DNA of 64,000 bases from contig RPFO01000231.1 in NCBI GenBank assembly GCA_009746045.1, forward strand, positions 1,282,340-1,346,339, in the 5' to 3' direction. Every line of letters starts with the position of its first letter. The first letter of the stretch is position 1. The position numbers were made by a program, and so were the translations under genes. This document shows, piece after piece, positions 46,501 through 53,700 of this stretch. The stretch is from Mesostigma viride. Its lineage: Eukaryota > Streptophyta > Mesostigmatophyceae > Mesostigmatales > Mesostigmataceae. The notes under the pieces were generated by a model. It was not told the DNA's origin and made no database searches. It saw nothing but the letters and a program-made list of their open reading frames with translations.

Positions 46501-46704
46501 CAACTTCTGGCGTGAAAGCCTTGGGTCGGGAAGAAAGGCACGGGGGACACCTAGGTTCATGGAAGCCAACTCCATATGTAGCGATTTACCTCAGCATATC
46601 AAGGGCTGTGATGATGATGAAGAGGGGAAAAGCCTGATGTGCTGTTGGGAAGTGTTCTAAGTTCGTTTACCTCTACAGGTCAAATGCCCAGGTTGACGGT
46701 GTAA
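16417..46704 (+). CDS. Gene 2: complete-looking LRR receptor-like gene (split over about 30 kb)
   Basis: Predicted plant-type extracellular LRR protein. Exons: N-cap 16417-16573; first LRR 17943-18002; LRRs 22992-23063, 28506-28577, 29100-29171, 29736-29807, 30347-30418, 30918-30989, 31510-31584, 44157-44228, 44731-44802, 45311-45382; C-cap 46224-46312; 46395-46442; tentative end 46679-46704. All LRR junctions are phase 2, so the exons join in one frame with no stop. The N-cap has the LRRNT_2 layout (ALLAMK, LTSWD, two cysteines, RVISV). The C-cap has NPLICG. No transmembrane segment or kinase domain was seen, so the product is secreted or receptor-like unless further exons exist. Introns are loaded with TCGG, TIR, L1-like and hAT elements. 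The exon encoding the signal peptide is not identified. Exon order is inferred; expression is not shown by the sequence. Confidence 0.65.
16662..17644. repeat. GGTC tetranucleotide array (about 1 kb) in intron 1 of gene 2
   Basis: Near-perfect (GGTC)n with scattered GGGT, GGCT, GGTT and GGTTTC variants and occasional single-base slips. Long open frames of VGRS repeats result on all three + frames but are produced only by the repeat. The matching intron of gene 3 carries a GGGC array instead. Confidence 0.97.
17943..18002 (+). CDS. First LRR exon, gene 2
   Basis: A 60-nt exon between cttcgcag and tt|gtaagta. It completes the repeat begun in the N-cap and reads NTLSGTLDSAVGSLTQLQSL. The paralogue in gene 3 is 48495-48554, also 60 nt. 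It differs from later repeats in having LDSAVGSL in place of IPPELGSL. Confidence 0.82.
18523..18768. mobile_element. 246-bp insertion with 8-bp imperfect target duplication
   Basis: Copy 2 reads ttggcagcctgtgtcc without interruption. Here gttggcag (18515-18522) and gttggtag (18769-18776) flank extra sequence. The termini are not clearly inverted and the class is unknown. Confidence 0.45.
19165..19516. mobile_element. About 350-bp insertion absent from copy 2
   Basis: Copy 2 reads ctcacgtggtgacctgg. Here cacgtgg and ctgtgg flank a GC-rich insert that begins TAGTTAAAG and ends CTAAACT. A short gtgg duplication is possible. No coding content was recognised. Confidence 0.4.
19660..21351 (+). 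mobile_element. L1-like ORF1-only retroelement, degenerate copy
   Basis: Flanked by ttatctatcgta (19648-19659) and ttatctatcata (21352-21363), a 12-bp duplication with one mismatch; copy 2 near 49530 lacks the insert. The element ends in an A/T-rich tail (ttcaatttatttaatttta). It is related to the element at 36299-38250 through its C-terminal ORF1 segment. Its 3' region matches the nested fragment at 32412-32713. The 5' end may be truncated. No reverse transcriptase or endonuclease region is present. Confidence 0.75.
19693..20860 (+). pseudogene. ORF1p-like protein, frameshifted
   Basis: Homology to the 36.5-kb copy runs through at least three frame changes. The segment at 20235-20495 has WADMLKYHTTSTTSAVAAQL, matching YADLLRSATASTTDAIATKL of the other copy. 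The segment at 20513-20860 has GEIKLEAHRLPRSR, then PPPLLLIF, DKISFLRRRKRLER and YTLDDDSTLAQQQL. The latter pattern matches the C-terminal domain and RRM of L1 ORF1 proteins, which bind RNA in the retrotransposition particle. The tail is PVYWKGAAI. The reading frame is broken, so no full protein is made. Confidence 0.6.
21364..22141. other. Intron sequence between L1-like and TIR elements
   Basis: Colinear with 49560-49750 and 51853-52320 of copy 2, which is interrupted by the TCGG pair. The empty site for that pair lies at 21558/21559. From about 21840 ordinary LRR-cassette intron motifs resume. No exon was found. Confidence 0.5.
22142..22926. mobile_element. 785-bp terminal-inverted-repeat element in an LRR intron
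   Basis: Left end CATTACAATTCGTTCAAGTG and right end (complement) CATCAAGTTTCGTTTAAGTG continue into a shared GGCC.GCCGGAGCGGCTG, giving about 37 bp of imperfect TIR. The interior has three near-identical units around ggcaactaccaaaaagtttc (22320-22500). It also has two about 190-bp units beginning gcgcaaattttagtagggct (22498 and 22654). It interrupts the cassette phrase cccatcctcccgtctc. It is non-coding, so it is a MITE or foldback-type element. The target duplication is unclear. Confidence 0.75.
22992..23063 (+). CDS. LRR exon, gene 2
   Basis: A 72-nt exon reading NMFTNQLSGTIPPEL then GDLSSLKKL. Acceptor cggcag, donor ct|gtaagg, TGACGTCA at 23127-23134. Its intron context corresponds to exon 52474 of gene 3. 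Confidence 0.87.
23220..23739. other. Insert boundary region, no gene seen
   Basis: The cassette intron ends near 23,220 and unrelated sequence follows, starting with short repeats of ttgcatg(c/g)atgg. No coding region was recognised. Confidence 0.4.
23740..24545 (-). pseudogene. Pogo/Tigger-like (DDE_1) transposase remnant
   Basis: On the - strand several frames read as parts of a DDE_1 transposase. DQTPMNPPNFDGKVL with KVDTRHECATLVLATVP is around the first catalytic aspartate. KTAWFSDDVPQQWLSNI is the conserved GWM...W segment. ITDTFLFLDNKD in a further frame is at the second aspartate. The frames shift between segments and the C-terminal third is not found. A full enzyme would cut and paste a Tc1/mariner-superfamily element; this copy is dead. 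The N-terminal side abuts the TCGG element. Confidence 0.5.
24558..26138 (+). mobile_element. TCGG-family element, longest copy at this locus
   Basis: Starts TCGGTTTTCTGTGAATATAG and ends GGGAGCTCAGTGATCTTAA, directly followed by a second element starting TCGG at 26139. About 620 bp at the 5' end repeats in the second copy and, inverted, at 2.8-3.3 kb. The 3' end (about 26020-26138) repeats at 2569-2690. No transposase or polymerase was recognised. A 63-codon frame (24897-25088) rich in cysteine is shared with the 2.8-kb copy. Confidence 0.7.
26139..26753 (+). mobile_element. TCGG-family element, second head-to-tail copy, 3' truncated
   Basis: Begins TCGGTTTTCTCTGAATCCAG at the last base of its neighbour and stays near-identical to 24558-25170. 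Similarity stops near 26753. The 63-codon frame is broken here by a missing G. Confidence 0.7.
26754..28370. other. Spacer with unassigned open frames
   Basis: A - strand frame at 26950-27246 reads LAAEVRDGLREYLEILSQWI and onward for about 98 codons. It looks amino-acid balanced but has no recognisable domain or start codon (it opens on TTG after a stop). A + strand 184-codon frame at 27794-28348 has no motif. LRR-cassette sequence resumes near 28370. Confidence 0.3.
28506..28577 (+). CDS. LRR exon, gene 2
   Basis: A 72-nt exon reading YLNNNKLSGTIPPEL then EALLNLLDM. The donor is at|gtaagg, so the shared codon is ATG. TGACGTCA lies at 28637-28644. Confidence 0.86.
29100..29171 (+). CDS. LRR exon, gene 2
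   Basis: A 72-nt exon reading NLVDNQLSGTIPPEL then GSLSSLNLL. TGACGTCA at 29226-29233. It is the counterpart of exon 770 in gene 1, which is three residues shorter. Confidence 0.87.
29736..29807 (+). CDS. LRR exon, gene 2
   Basis: A 72-nt exon reading DLRTNQLSGTIPPEL then GSMPELWSM. Acceptor cggcag, donor at|gtaagg. Confidence 0.86.
30347..30418 (+). CDS. LRR exon, gene 2
   Basis: A 72-nt exon reading YLSNNQLSGTVTLEL then VSLSSLNDL. The usual IPP is replaced by VTL. TGACGTCA at 30473-30480. It is the counterpart of exon 1998. Confidence 0.83.
30918..30989 (+). CDS. LRR exon, gene 2
   Basis: A 72-nt exon reading YLNNNKLSGTIPPEL then GSIPQVYNL. It is the counterpart of exon 3426. Its upstream intron lacks the TCGG insertion found in gene 1. 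Confidence 0.87.
31510..31584 (+). CDS. LRR exon, gene 2 (75 nt)
   Basis: A 75-nt exon reading VLDTNKLSGTIPPEL then VSFGGYLYLL. It is the counterpart of the 75-nt exon 3985 and the last LRR before the second copy of the long spacer. Confidence 0.85.
32412..32713 (-). mobile_element. 5'-truncated L1-like fragment nested in the hAT element
   Basis: Reverse-complement match to the 3' region of the element at 19660-21351 (about 21050-21350). The 3' end on the - strand is a run of TTAA repeats (32412-32429). The 12-bp duplication ggtatgccatat flanks it (32400-32411 and 32714-32725). Only about 300 bp remain, as expected for incomplete reverse transcription. Confidence 0.8.
33646..34110 (+). CDS. 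Unassigned open frame inside the hAT element
   Basis: A 154-codon frame. From an internal Met it reads MTKKKEPPIPLGYKFKDHFT, followed by an acidic, glycine- and glutamine-rich stretch. No known domain was recognised. It may be an N-terminal exon fragment of the element's former transposase, or a captured host segment. Its composition is protein-like up to about residue 110, then becomes repetitive (SGWLDNRRSGW). Confidence 0.35.
   Translation: MFCVYSNPALFDSALEKRIMTKKKEPPIPLGYKFKDHFTRGGGILTLAGSASGRRASGTDQVQAGIELEGDDTDKRNVDEGAVEEGDAGGSAHAQPEIHGGGVPEQAMSEQVVSNQVVDKQRSGWLDNRRSGWQWFRAGCRAEASRSVCSNTSG
34687..36290. other. Spacer copy 2, left part: no gene seen
   Basis: Colinear with about 5317-7040. 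Open frames in this interval differ in length between the copies through indels, and none carries a recognised motif. Confidence 0.4.
36299..38250 (+). mobile_element. L1-like ORF1-only retroelement, near-intact copy
   Basis: Flanked by the 12-bp duplication atagcacgctcg (36287-36298 and 38251-38262); the empty target is at 7040-7051. The 5' end starts with two tandem copies of atggctgacggcgg. The 3' end is a TTAA-repeat tail (ttaattaattaattaa). One ORF1-like region spans most of it. There is no room for a reverse transcriptase ORF, so it must be mobilised in trans. The architecture resembles half-L1 (HAL1) elements. Confidence 0.85.
36467..37832 (+). pseudogene. ORF1p-like protein of the L1-like element (one stop, one frameshift)
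   Basis: The frame opens MTTTKAKRGLEKELAQLPSA and runs 130 codons to a TGA at 36857-36859. The same frame continues on the other side (VGDIGRAINASLAQPAAPSA, then VLEEHVTWPL) to 37747. Layout: N-terminal variable part, a coiled-coil-like stretch (about 36985-37240: LNTTLNTVEARVSNVETKV and following), then an RRM/C-terminal region. The latter shows HRLPHSRDKAAPPPVLLTF, DKQRFLSRRKRLHDLTWTL and DDDLTPAQQQQRRDL. A shift near 37720 moves the expected end (WPEYLRHK...KVYWRGGDL) into another frame. L1 ORF1 proteins are trimeric RNA-binding chaperones of the retrotransposition particle. The family assignment rests on domain order and the C-terminal motif, not on a search. Confidence 0.65.
39194..40690 (-). 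pseudogene. Degenerate reverse transcriptase / RNase H remnant, copy 2
   Basis: Second copy of the remnant at 7865-9345. On the - strand the palm-like RIRLIVDNRRGN with DVLGAYQIWIP is seen in one frame (about 40672-40530). The segment KASGLSIDMSALIWVVDA follows in another. The RNase H-like VVRLVDSSAVVRAFVRGRS lies in a third (39194-39427). It carries the same frame breaks as copy 1 plus private substitutions, so it was dead before duplication. Confidence 0.4.
39890..39915. repeat. 26-bp perfect palindrome, copy 2
   Basis: Identical to 8563-8588: ctatgagtagcgg and its complement without a loop. Confidence 0.9.
41200..43750. other. Right part of the long spacer, copy 2: no supported gene
   Basis: Colinear with 9880-12520. 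The hydrophobic frame at 43200-43490 (96 codons, MYVASLFLCV start) parallels the 11873-12220 frame of copy 1. Other frames are not conserved between copies. Confidence 0.35.
44157..44228 (+). CDS. LRR exon, gene 2
   Basis: A 72-nt exon reading SLNNNRLVGTIPPEL then RSLPNLYEL. It is the counterpart of exon 12923, from which it differs at the variable N-terminal residue and through most of the C-terminal part. Confidence 0.87.
44731..44802 (+). CDS. LRR exon, gene 2
   Basis: A 72-nt exon reading YLNNNKLSGTIPPEL then GSISQLEQL. It is the counterpart of exon 13497. Confidence 0.88.
45311..45382 (+). CDS. LRR exon, gene 2 (last LRR before the C-cap)
   Basis: A 72-nt exon reading VLNNNRLGGTIPPEL then GSPSNLNTL. 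It is the counterpart of exon 14083. TGACGTCA at 45443-45450. Confidence 0.87.
45605..46005 (+). repeat. Module W, copy before the C-cap of gene 2
   Basis: Same block as 14385-14760, with the same internal deletion in the GAEFVGHW segment. The preceding intron text is preserved. Confidence 0.6.
46224..46312 (+). CDS. C-terminal cap exon, gene 2
   Basis: An 89-nt exon reading VVTYNPLICGANPLG then ISVDMTGTFGLNCP, the same protein sequence as in gene 1. The residue-level identity contrasts with the diversity of the LRR exons. Confidence 0.8.
46395..46442 (+). CDS. Post-cap exon, gene 2
   Basis: A 48-nt exon reading ASLIQQDPLCVSELE, identical in protein to 15213-15260. Donor a|gtaag. Confidence 0.55.
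46679..46704 (+). CDS. Tentative last exon, gene 2
   Basis: After cctctacag the frame reads SQMPRLTV and stops at TAA 46702-46704. It differs from gene 1 by a one-base deletion, so at least one of the two ends is changed. Confidence 0.35.
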
Positions 46705-47601
46705 AACAGAGTTTTTAGGTGCTCGACAGTCATGTGTGTAGTTTGCTTTTGCAAATGCATAAATATGGGAACCGGGCAAACGTTGCTTTGCCGATGTAAC
46801 GTCTTAGACCTGGTGGGTGCGGAGGCGCTAGCCCTCATTGAATGTGTAATGGCGCATACTTACCACTCATTTCTCAGACAGAATAATTAATTTCTTAATT
46901 AATAGACACGTGACTGCGTCACGTGAGCAGAAGTCCTCAGTGGGAGGGGAACATGGGATGGAAGGGATGGTGTAAGCTATCTAGGTCCTAGTTACAGGGG
47001 TGTGGGAATTTCCTCAGACAGATGCATATTCCAGACGGAGGGAAGTAATGGATGCCGGTGAAGCACCCATGTGCTTGGAGAGCTGCAAACTCAAGACTGC
47101 CTTCTCCAAGCACATGCACTTGTGCAGCATGCCACTTGCTTGATGCCCTCCCCTATTATGCAGATTGTTGTGCTTGTTCTGCATGGGCAAATCTATTCGT
47201 CCTTCGCGCACGTTCGAGTGCAAAGTGCTTGGGCAGACGTGCTGTCCAAGACTGTCTTTAGTTTACAGGACTTTTTACAGTCTCCGAGTAAAGCTATGGG
47301 TTTACGAGCTTCAAGATGATTGCATGGATCTGGTTATGGTCCGGCGGAATCAGACCTGCCTTGCTGGCAGGTGCACATGTCGCCTTCATGTTGGCTCGTT
47401 GTATGCATCAGCTTATTTGTCTGACTGAATAAAGGCTGTTGTCTAGAGTGGATGTTCTGAAGCATGATTGCATATGGGACACAGGATTGCTAGCCTCCTT
47501 GTGATTGTGCATGTCATGATAAACATGGATGCAGGTTTGGTCATTAAATATCCATCGCCCCTGCATAACTCGTTGCTGTGAGTTCCTACTTTGGCGTGCA
47601 G
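46705..47601. other. Gene 2 / gene 3 boundary
   Basis: Colinear with 15534-16416. It contains a short insertion near 46910 (acacgtgactgcgtcacgtg, itself a small inverted repeat). The exon encoding the signal peptide of gene 3 is expected here but was not identified. Confidence 0.35.
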
Positions 47602-47758
47602 ATGAGATAAGCGACAGGAACGCATTACTAGCAATGAAAAACAGGTTTGCGGATGTCTCCGGCTTGACCAGCTGGGATATCTCTAGCCAAGTTTGCGACT
47701 TTTCCAGCGTCTACTGCAACGATGCCCGGGACCGTGTCATCGCCGTCATGCTAGGAGG
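47602..47758 (+). CDS. LRRNT_2-like N-terminal cap exon, gene 3
   Basis: A 157-nt exon reading EISDRNALLAMKNRFADV, SGLTSWDISSQVCDFSSVYC, NDARDRVIAVMLG. Acceptor ttggcgtgcag, donor gg|gtaagc. It has the same length and phases as 16417-16573. Differences lie mainly between and after the two cysteines. Confidence 0.85.
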
Positions 47759-50700
47759 GTAAGCATTTATCCAAGCATGGGTGGGTGTATGGGCGGGCGC
47801 GCGGGGGGCGGGCGGGCTGGCGGGCGGGGGGGCGGTCGGGGGGGCGGGGGGGCGGGGGCGGGCGGGCGGGCGGGCGGGGGGCGGGGGGCGGGGGGGCGGG
47901 GGGCGGGGGGCGGGGGCGGGGGGTGGGGGGCAGGAAGGCAGGGGGGCGGGGGGCGGGGGGGCGGGCGGCGGGCGGGCGGGCGGGCGGGCGGGCGGCGGGC
48001 GGGCGGGCGGGCGGGCGGCGGGCGGGCGGGCGGGCGGGGCGGGCGGGCGGGGGGCGGGCGGGCGGGGGGCGGGGGGCGGGGGGGCGGGGCGGGCGCGCGG
48101 GGGGCGGGCGGCCGGGCAAGGGGGCGGGCGGCCGGGCAAGGGGGCGGGCGGGTTACATAGTTTGCTAGTTGGTTGGTTGGTCGGTTGAGTTCATTTACTA
48201 AAACCATTATTGGATAACTTAGTTGCATGCCTCATTTCGCTGTTATATTTGACCTCGGCAGGTGAGTGAACCTAGGTATGCATAACGCATCTAGGTAGGG
48301 AATGAGTGAGGACACCAGGCTACATGCACAGGCTCACATTTCGATTGTCAATCACCTACATAATAGGTAGGTTGAGATTACGTTTTCATTTGTTGAATGC
48401 ACCATTGGGCGAAATTCTTTAATGCGGCATCAAGTTTGCCACAATTGGCTTCGTGCATTTGTATCGGCTGTTTGTCGTCTCTTCGCACGTGCAGCCAATC
48501 CTTAAGTGGGAACCTGGATTCTGCCGTGGGTTCCTTAACACAACTGCAGACTTTGTAAGTACCATGCCCTCTTGGCGATGCTGAATGTATGCGCAGAGCT
48601 TCATACTGTAATGCCTTAGTCGCTAGCTGTCGCTGCAATGGGCACACAGGTTTGTATCTCCTGCAGCGTAACTAATCCACTTCCACTTCACACCACACCC
48701 GTAATAAGACATACCAGCCTGTCCTTCCAACAGCAGGCCAGTTGCCAATCAAGGTCTGAATAGCCATTGTCAGCCCAAAATCAAAAACAAAAAACTACTA
48801 CACTGTAAATGGCAACCTTTTTCTCGTCCAATGTCTCGTTTTTTTTTTTTAATTTTGTCCAAGTATCTTAAGTCATCATTTTGGAAACGTAATTTGTGAT
48901 CACAAAAGTTGTCTTGACGAGGCCATAAGTTGACTTCTTTCCCCCTGAATGGATCGAGTTGATTGAGAGCAGGAGAGGTATGGGCTCCTAGTCTCCCATG
49001 GGAAAGTGCTTGGCCATGGTTGTGACGATTGCCTGCTTTTACCCTTTGCCTTGAGTTGGCAGCCTGTGTCCTCGCCAGCCACACTTACCTGGTAGGTAGG
49101 GCCGCCTAGGACATCACTGGGAACATGCTGAGTCTCCCTAGTTAAGCGTCGGACTATATGCTCCATGGCTAGCTGCCTGTGGATCTTGCACATGGTTCAT
49201 GGACCCATCACAGGAATGCACCTGCCTCGTTCATGGACCCATCAGGTGATGAAAGACCTGGATCTGTTCCCGTTGCCTAGTATCAGTCCTGCCAAGAGCC
49301 TGCATGATCCTGTGGTGCAGGTCCTGGACAGACTTACACTCTATAACCTTGTGTGCGACCCATGCACCCCCGTGCACCCCATGACCTTAGACTTTCCGGG
49401 CCGTGACTCACGTGGTGACCTGGCTTTTCTGCCAGTCCTGCCACGTGACCACAGTTCCTTCATGCCTTTGGCTATGGCACCAACCTCAGCCCGGCGGCAC
49501 AGCTTTGGGAGATGATATCTGTCAGACTTCCCTTATCTGTTGTAGGCGGCCAGCACGGCGTTGGAAAGGTCTTCTCAAGGTCCAACAGTTATTGTGCGAT
49601 ATTGGTTTTACCTAATTGCTATAACTGATCATCTCGGGCATAATGTGCTATTTGTAGTGTCATTTCTATTTATAGCACACTACTGGTGTGTAGTTGGGAG
49701 TAGTTTCCTCAACAATTGGACGATTAAAACAAAATCCCTATAAGTGTTATTCGGATTTCTCTGAAAATAGTTCCTTATAATGGGCGAGAACGAATGCCGC
49801 AAAGTGTTCCTGACGGCGGCAAAGATTACGTGGCACGCTCTTGGGGTTCCAGTTTCGCTGGCATGGCCGGCGACTAGGGCCGTTTTTAGTGGATGATAAT
49901 CAGTTTGGATTTTGCAACTGGGTGATTAGTTACGGGCAGTTTTCGTTGTTGTTCAGGCGGTTAAAAAGGTCGTATTTATAAGGCCTTTTAATTTTGTATG
50001 CTGGCCTGAAACTGCCTTTGATTGGTGACTAGTGTAGTTTAAAAAAGTTCTGACTCAAATCATTATGCTGACATTTCGTAGTTGCCGGTCTGACATTTGA
50101 GTTGTGTCTGTAAGGCTGGGATTTTTTTAGGGGCATTGCCATGTAGCGTGTTGTGTCGTCTTTTTAGGGACCTTGCGAGGAAGGGGAAGGTTATTTTTCT
50201 CGCATGACGCTGGGCACGCGTTGCCCGAGGCTATGGTGTTGCAAGGAATGCCGACGCCTCCCCGGCCTTGTGCCCGCTCGGGCGCTGCCAGGGCTTAATT
50301 AAATTAACAGACGGGCGGCAGCCGGCCCTGAGCTTCCGGTTTCATGGAAGTCACAGCGGCTGCCAAGTGTCCGGACCGATTCTCACTTTGGCTCTGGGTC
50401 CGGATGGTTGGGAATCTGCGCAGGAGGTTGGGCTGCGCTAGTGCAATATTCAGATCGAATATGAAGGGGAAGATCTGCTTGTCGAAACGGAAGGGCTGGC
50501 CTGCGTGGCAGCCTTGTACCTGAGGATGCTTGCGCTTTGGGTTAAGGTTCTGTGACGTTGGCTGGCCTGCCTTGGGCTGGTTTGTACCTGGGGATGCTTG
50601 CGCTCCGGGTTGGACTAGTTGAGGTCGTGGCGATAACTTTAATAAATTTAAAAATATTTTCACTCACACCGTTGTTTGGCGCGCGGTCTCGGCGCTCGGG

Positions 50701-53700
50701 GTGAGGGCTGATATGCGGCCTTGATTATATGCCTAACGGTAAATCTGTTAGCATGGTAGGTGCGGGGGTGTGCCCCCTGTCAAGGACGATGCTCTCCTAA
50801 AGGGGTCGTGGCGAAATATAGTGAGAAACGAAACTTGGGGTTCCAGAAATTGCTTGATCGCTGCGTCTTCTGCTTTGTCTTCGCAACAACAACAACTCCT
50901 GTTGCCGATCAGAGGGGAGGCCTTCTTTGGGGTCGGTGGCGGGCCCTGCAAAGGGTCAATTCGCGAGAATGTGGTTACCTATAGCAGTGCATCAATGCAT
51001 CCACAGCTGCTGGTGTTAAAACGGGGTCCATTGCGGCAGGGCATTCTCAGTGGACACGCGGTCCTTGGAGAGAGGGGAGCGGCTTTGAGTCAGCCAGGTG
51101 TGGGGGAGTTGGGGTTTCGCAAACTTTGCTCGGGGAACTGCAAATGGCAGGGGACGCCATTTTGCTGTCCATTTTAAGCGACCACTTAATGTTTTCAATA
51201 AGAAGTTGGTGGAGTGGGAGCAATGGATACACGAATCGGATTTCTCTGAAAATAGTTTCTTATAATGGGCGAGAACGAACGCCGCAATCGAAGTGTTCCT
51301 GACGGCGGCAAAGATTACGTGGCACGCTCTTGGGGTTCCAGTTTCGCTGGCATGGCCGGCGACTAGGGCCGTTTTTAGCGGATGATAATCAGTTTGGATT
51401 TTGTAACTGGGTGATTAGTTACGGGCAGTTTTCGTTGTTGTTCAGGCGGTTAAAAAGGTCGTATTTATAAGGCCTTTTAATTTTGTATGCTGGCCTGAAA
51501 CTGCCTTTGATTGGTGACTAGTGTAGTTTAAAAAAGTTCTGACTCAAATCATTTTGCTGACATTTCGTAGTTGCCGGTCTGACATTTGAGTTGTGTCAGT
51601 AAGGCTGGGATTTTTTTAGGGGCGTTGCCATGTAGCGTGTTGTGTCGTCTTTTTAGGGACCTTGCGAGGAAGGGGAAGGTCTTTTTTCTTGCCCACCCAC
51701 CCTCCCTGTGTTTTGTTGTCTTGGGGATTCGCAAACTTTGCTCGGGGAACTGCAAATGGCAGGGGACGCCATTTTGCTGTCCATTTTAAGCGACCACTTA
51801 ATGTTTTCAATACAGTAAGAAGTTGGTGGAGTGGGAGCAATGGATGCACGATTTAGTTTTCCTAATGTCATTCAGCACAGTGCCATTGAATTACCCATGA
51901 TACTAGCTAGGAGCTGTATTCGCTTCAGGTCACCCCTCCTCTTCCTGATTGTAGACCTTCATGAACCCCCACATCACCTGTTTTTATTCTCGGAGTTCAG
52001 TAATCGCAGTAATGTCCTGCAGCAATTGTCAAACTCTGAATGGAGCTGTATTTCGGGTTTCTATTTTTAGCCCCTCCAAGAAGCATGTACAGTAACGCAT
52101 GATATTGCTTCCATCTTTTCTGGGGAACGATAAACCTGCAATTGCTGGTGTAGTTTTCCCCGGAAATAGGCTATTTTGCAAAACATTAGGTAGCACGCGT
52201 GTGTCAAGATGCATGAGCCTACCAGCCTGAACTGATTCTACAACAACCCGAGAAGCTGTACAGTGCTGCGTTTTTTGTCTTGCTGAACACCTCTGATAGT
52301 ACCGGCCCACTGCCATGAGCAGGGTCCTGGTGCATGTACACACAGCGCCTATATCTCGTCCGTTTGCAGGACCGTACATCAGAGCAGCAGATGACATAGG
52401 GTCCTATCCTCCCGTATCTTGGAAACCTGTCTGTCCTGCACATACCGTGGGCATTTTTTTCACTGCCTGGCAGGGTCCTGGAATCCTCCCAGCTGTCTGG
52501 CACAATCCCACTGGAGCTGGGGTCTCTACCGTATCTGAGTCAGCTGTAAGCGCCCTGTTAACCCCAATCCTGTTTGCATTCGGTTCATTTTGATACAGCC
52601 TCATCAAGTTCTTGCGATCGTTGCTGCATGATTGATGACCGTTTTTCTCTGGACCCATGAACATGCAATTGCTGCTCTAGTTTGTGCTTGACATAAAATG
52701 TTTACCAGAGCATTAGGTAGCACCACATCCTGCATGCTACATAATAGAAGCCCACCAGCCTAAACTGATGCTGCAATAACGCAAGGAGCTGTACAGTGCT
52801 GCGCTTACTGTTGTCGCTAATCTTGGTGTTTTGTGCTGAGCCACATGGAATAATACCGCCCCACTGCCATAAGCAGGTGTCGATCGGAATCCTGCTTGCC
52901 ATCAGATAAATTGATTATGAGGTCATTTAGTGTTGCGATGGTCGCTGCATGATATCGATGACAATTTTTCTCTCGAACCATGAACGTGCAACGGCTGCTC
53001 TAGTTTGTGTTTGAAATGTAATCTTCACCAGAGCAATAGGTAGCACCACGTTGTCCAGCTGTAAAAGCCCAACCGCCTTACCTGATGCCGCAAAGAGCTG
53101 TACAGTGCTGCGATGATGACGTCGCTAGTTAATGTGTTGTCGTGCTGACTACCTCCAATAATACCGGCCCACTGCCATGAGCAGGGTCCTGGTGCATGTA
53201 CGCACAGTCCGTGAGCAGTACCTTACATGCGAGCAGGGGATGACATGGGGTCTCATCCTTCGGTCTCTGAGAAATCTTTGGTCGTGCACATACCGTGGGC
53301 ACTTCGTCACTGTCCTGCAGGTACATGGGTGCAAACCAGCTTTCTGGCACGATCCCAACAGAGCTGGGGTCTCTCTCGAATCTGCAATACCTGTACGTAA
53401 GGGTCCTGTAAAACCAAATACTGTTGACGATCGTTTTTGTTTTTTTTTTTTATATGATGTCAGCAAGTGCTTGCCTTAGTTGCTGCATGATCGATGACAA
53501 CTTTTCTCTGGAACCATAAACATGCCATGGAGCCCTGCTTTAGTTTTTTCTTGAAATACATTGTAGAATCTTACCAGCCAGACTGATACTGCAATAATGC
53601 AAGAAGCTGCACAGTGCAGTGTTTATATTGTTGTGACTAATTATATTGTTTTCCTACTGAACACCTCTTATAATACCGGCCCACTGCCATGAGTATCTTG

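Noticed and set aside
47693-48228. Long open frames rich in Gly/Arg/Ala (+) or Pro/Ala (-)
   Set aside because: Products of the GGGC array; open in most frames on both strands.
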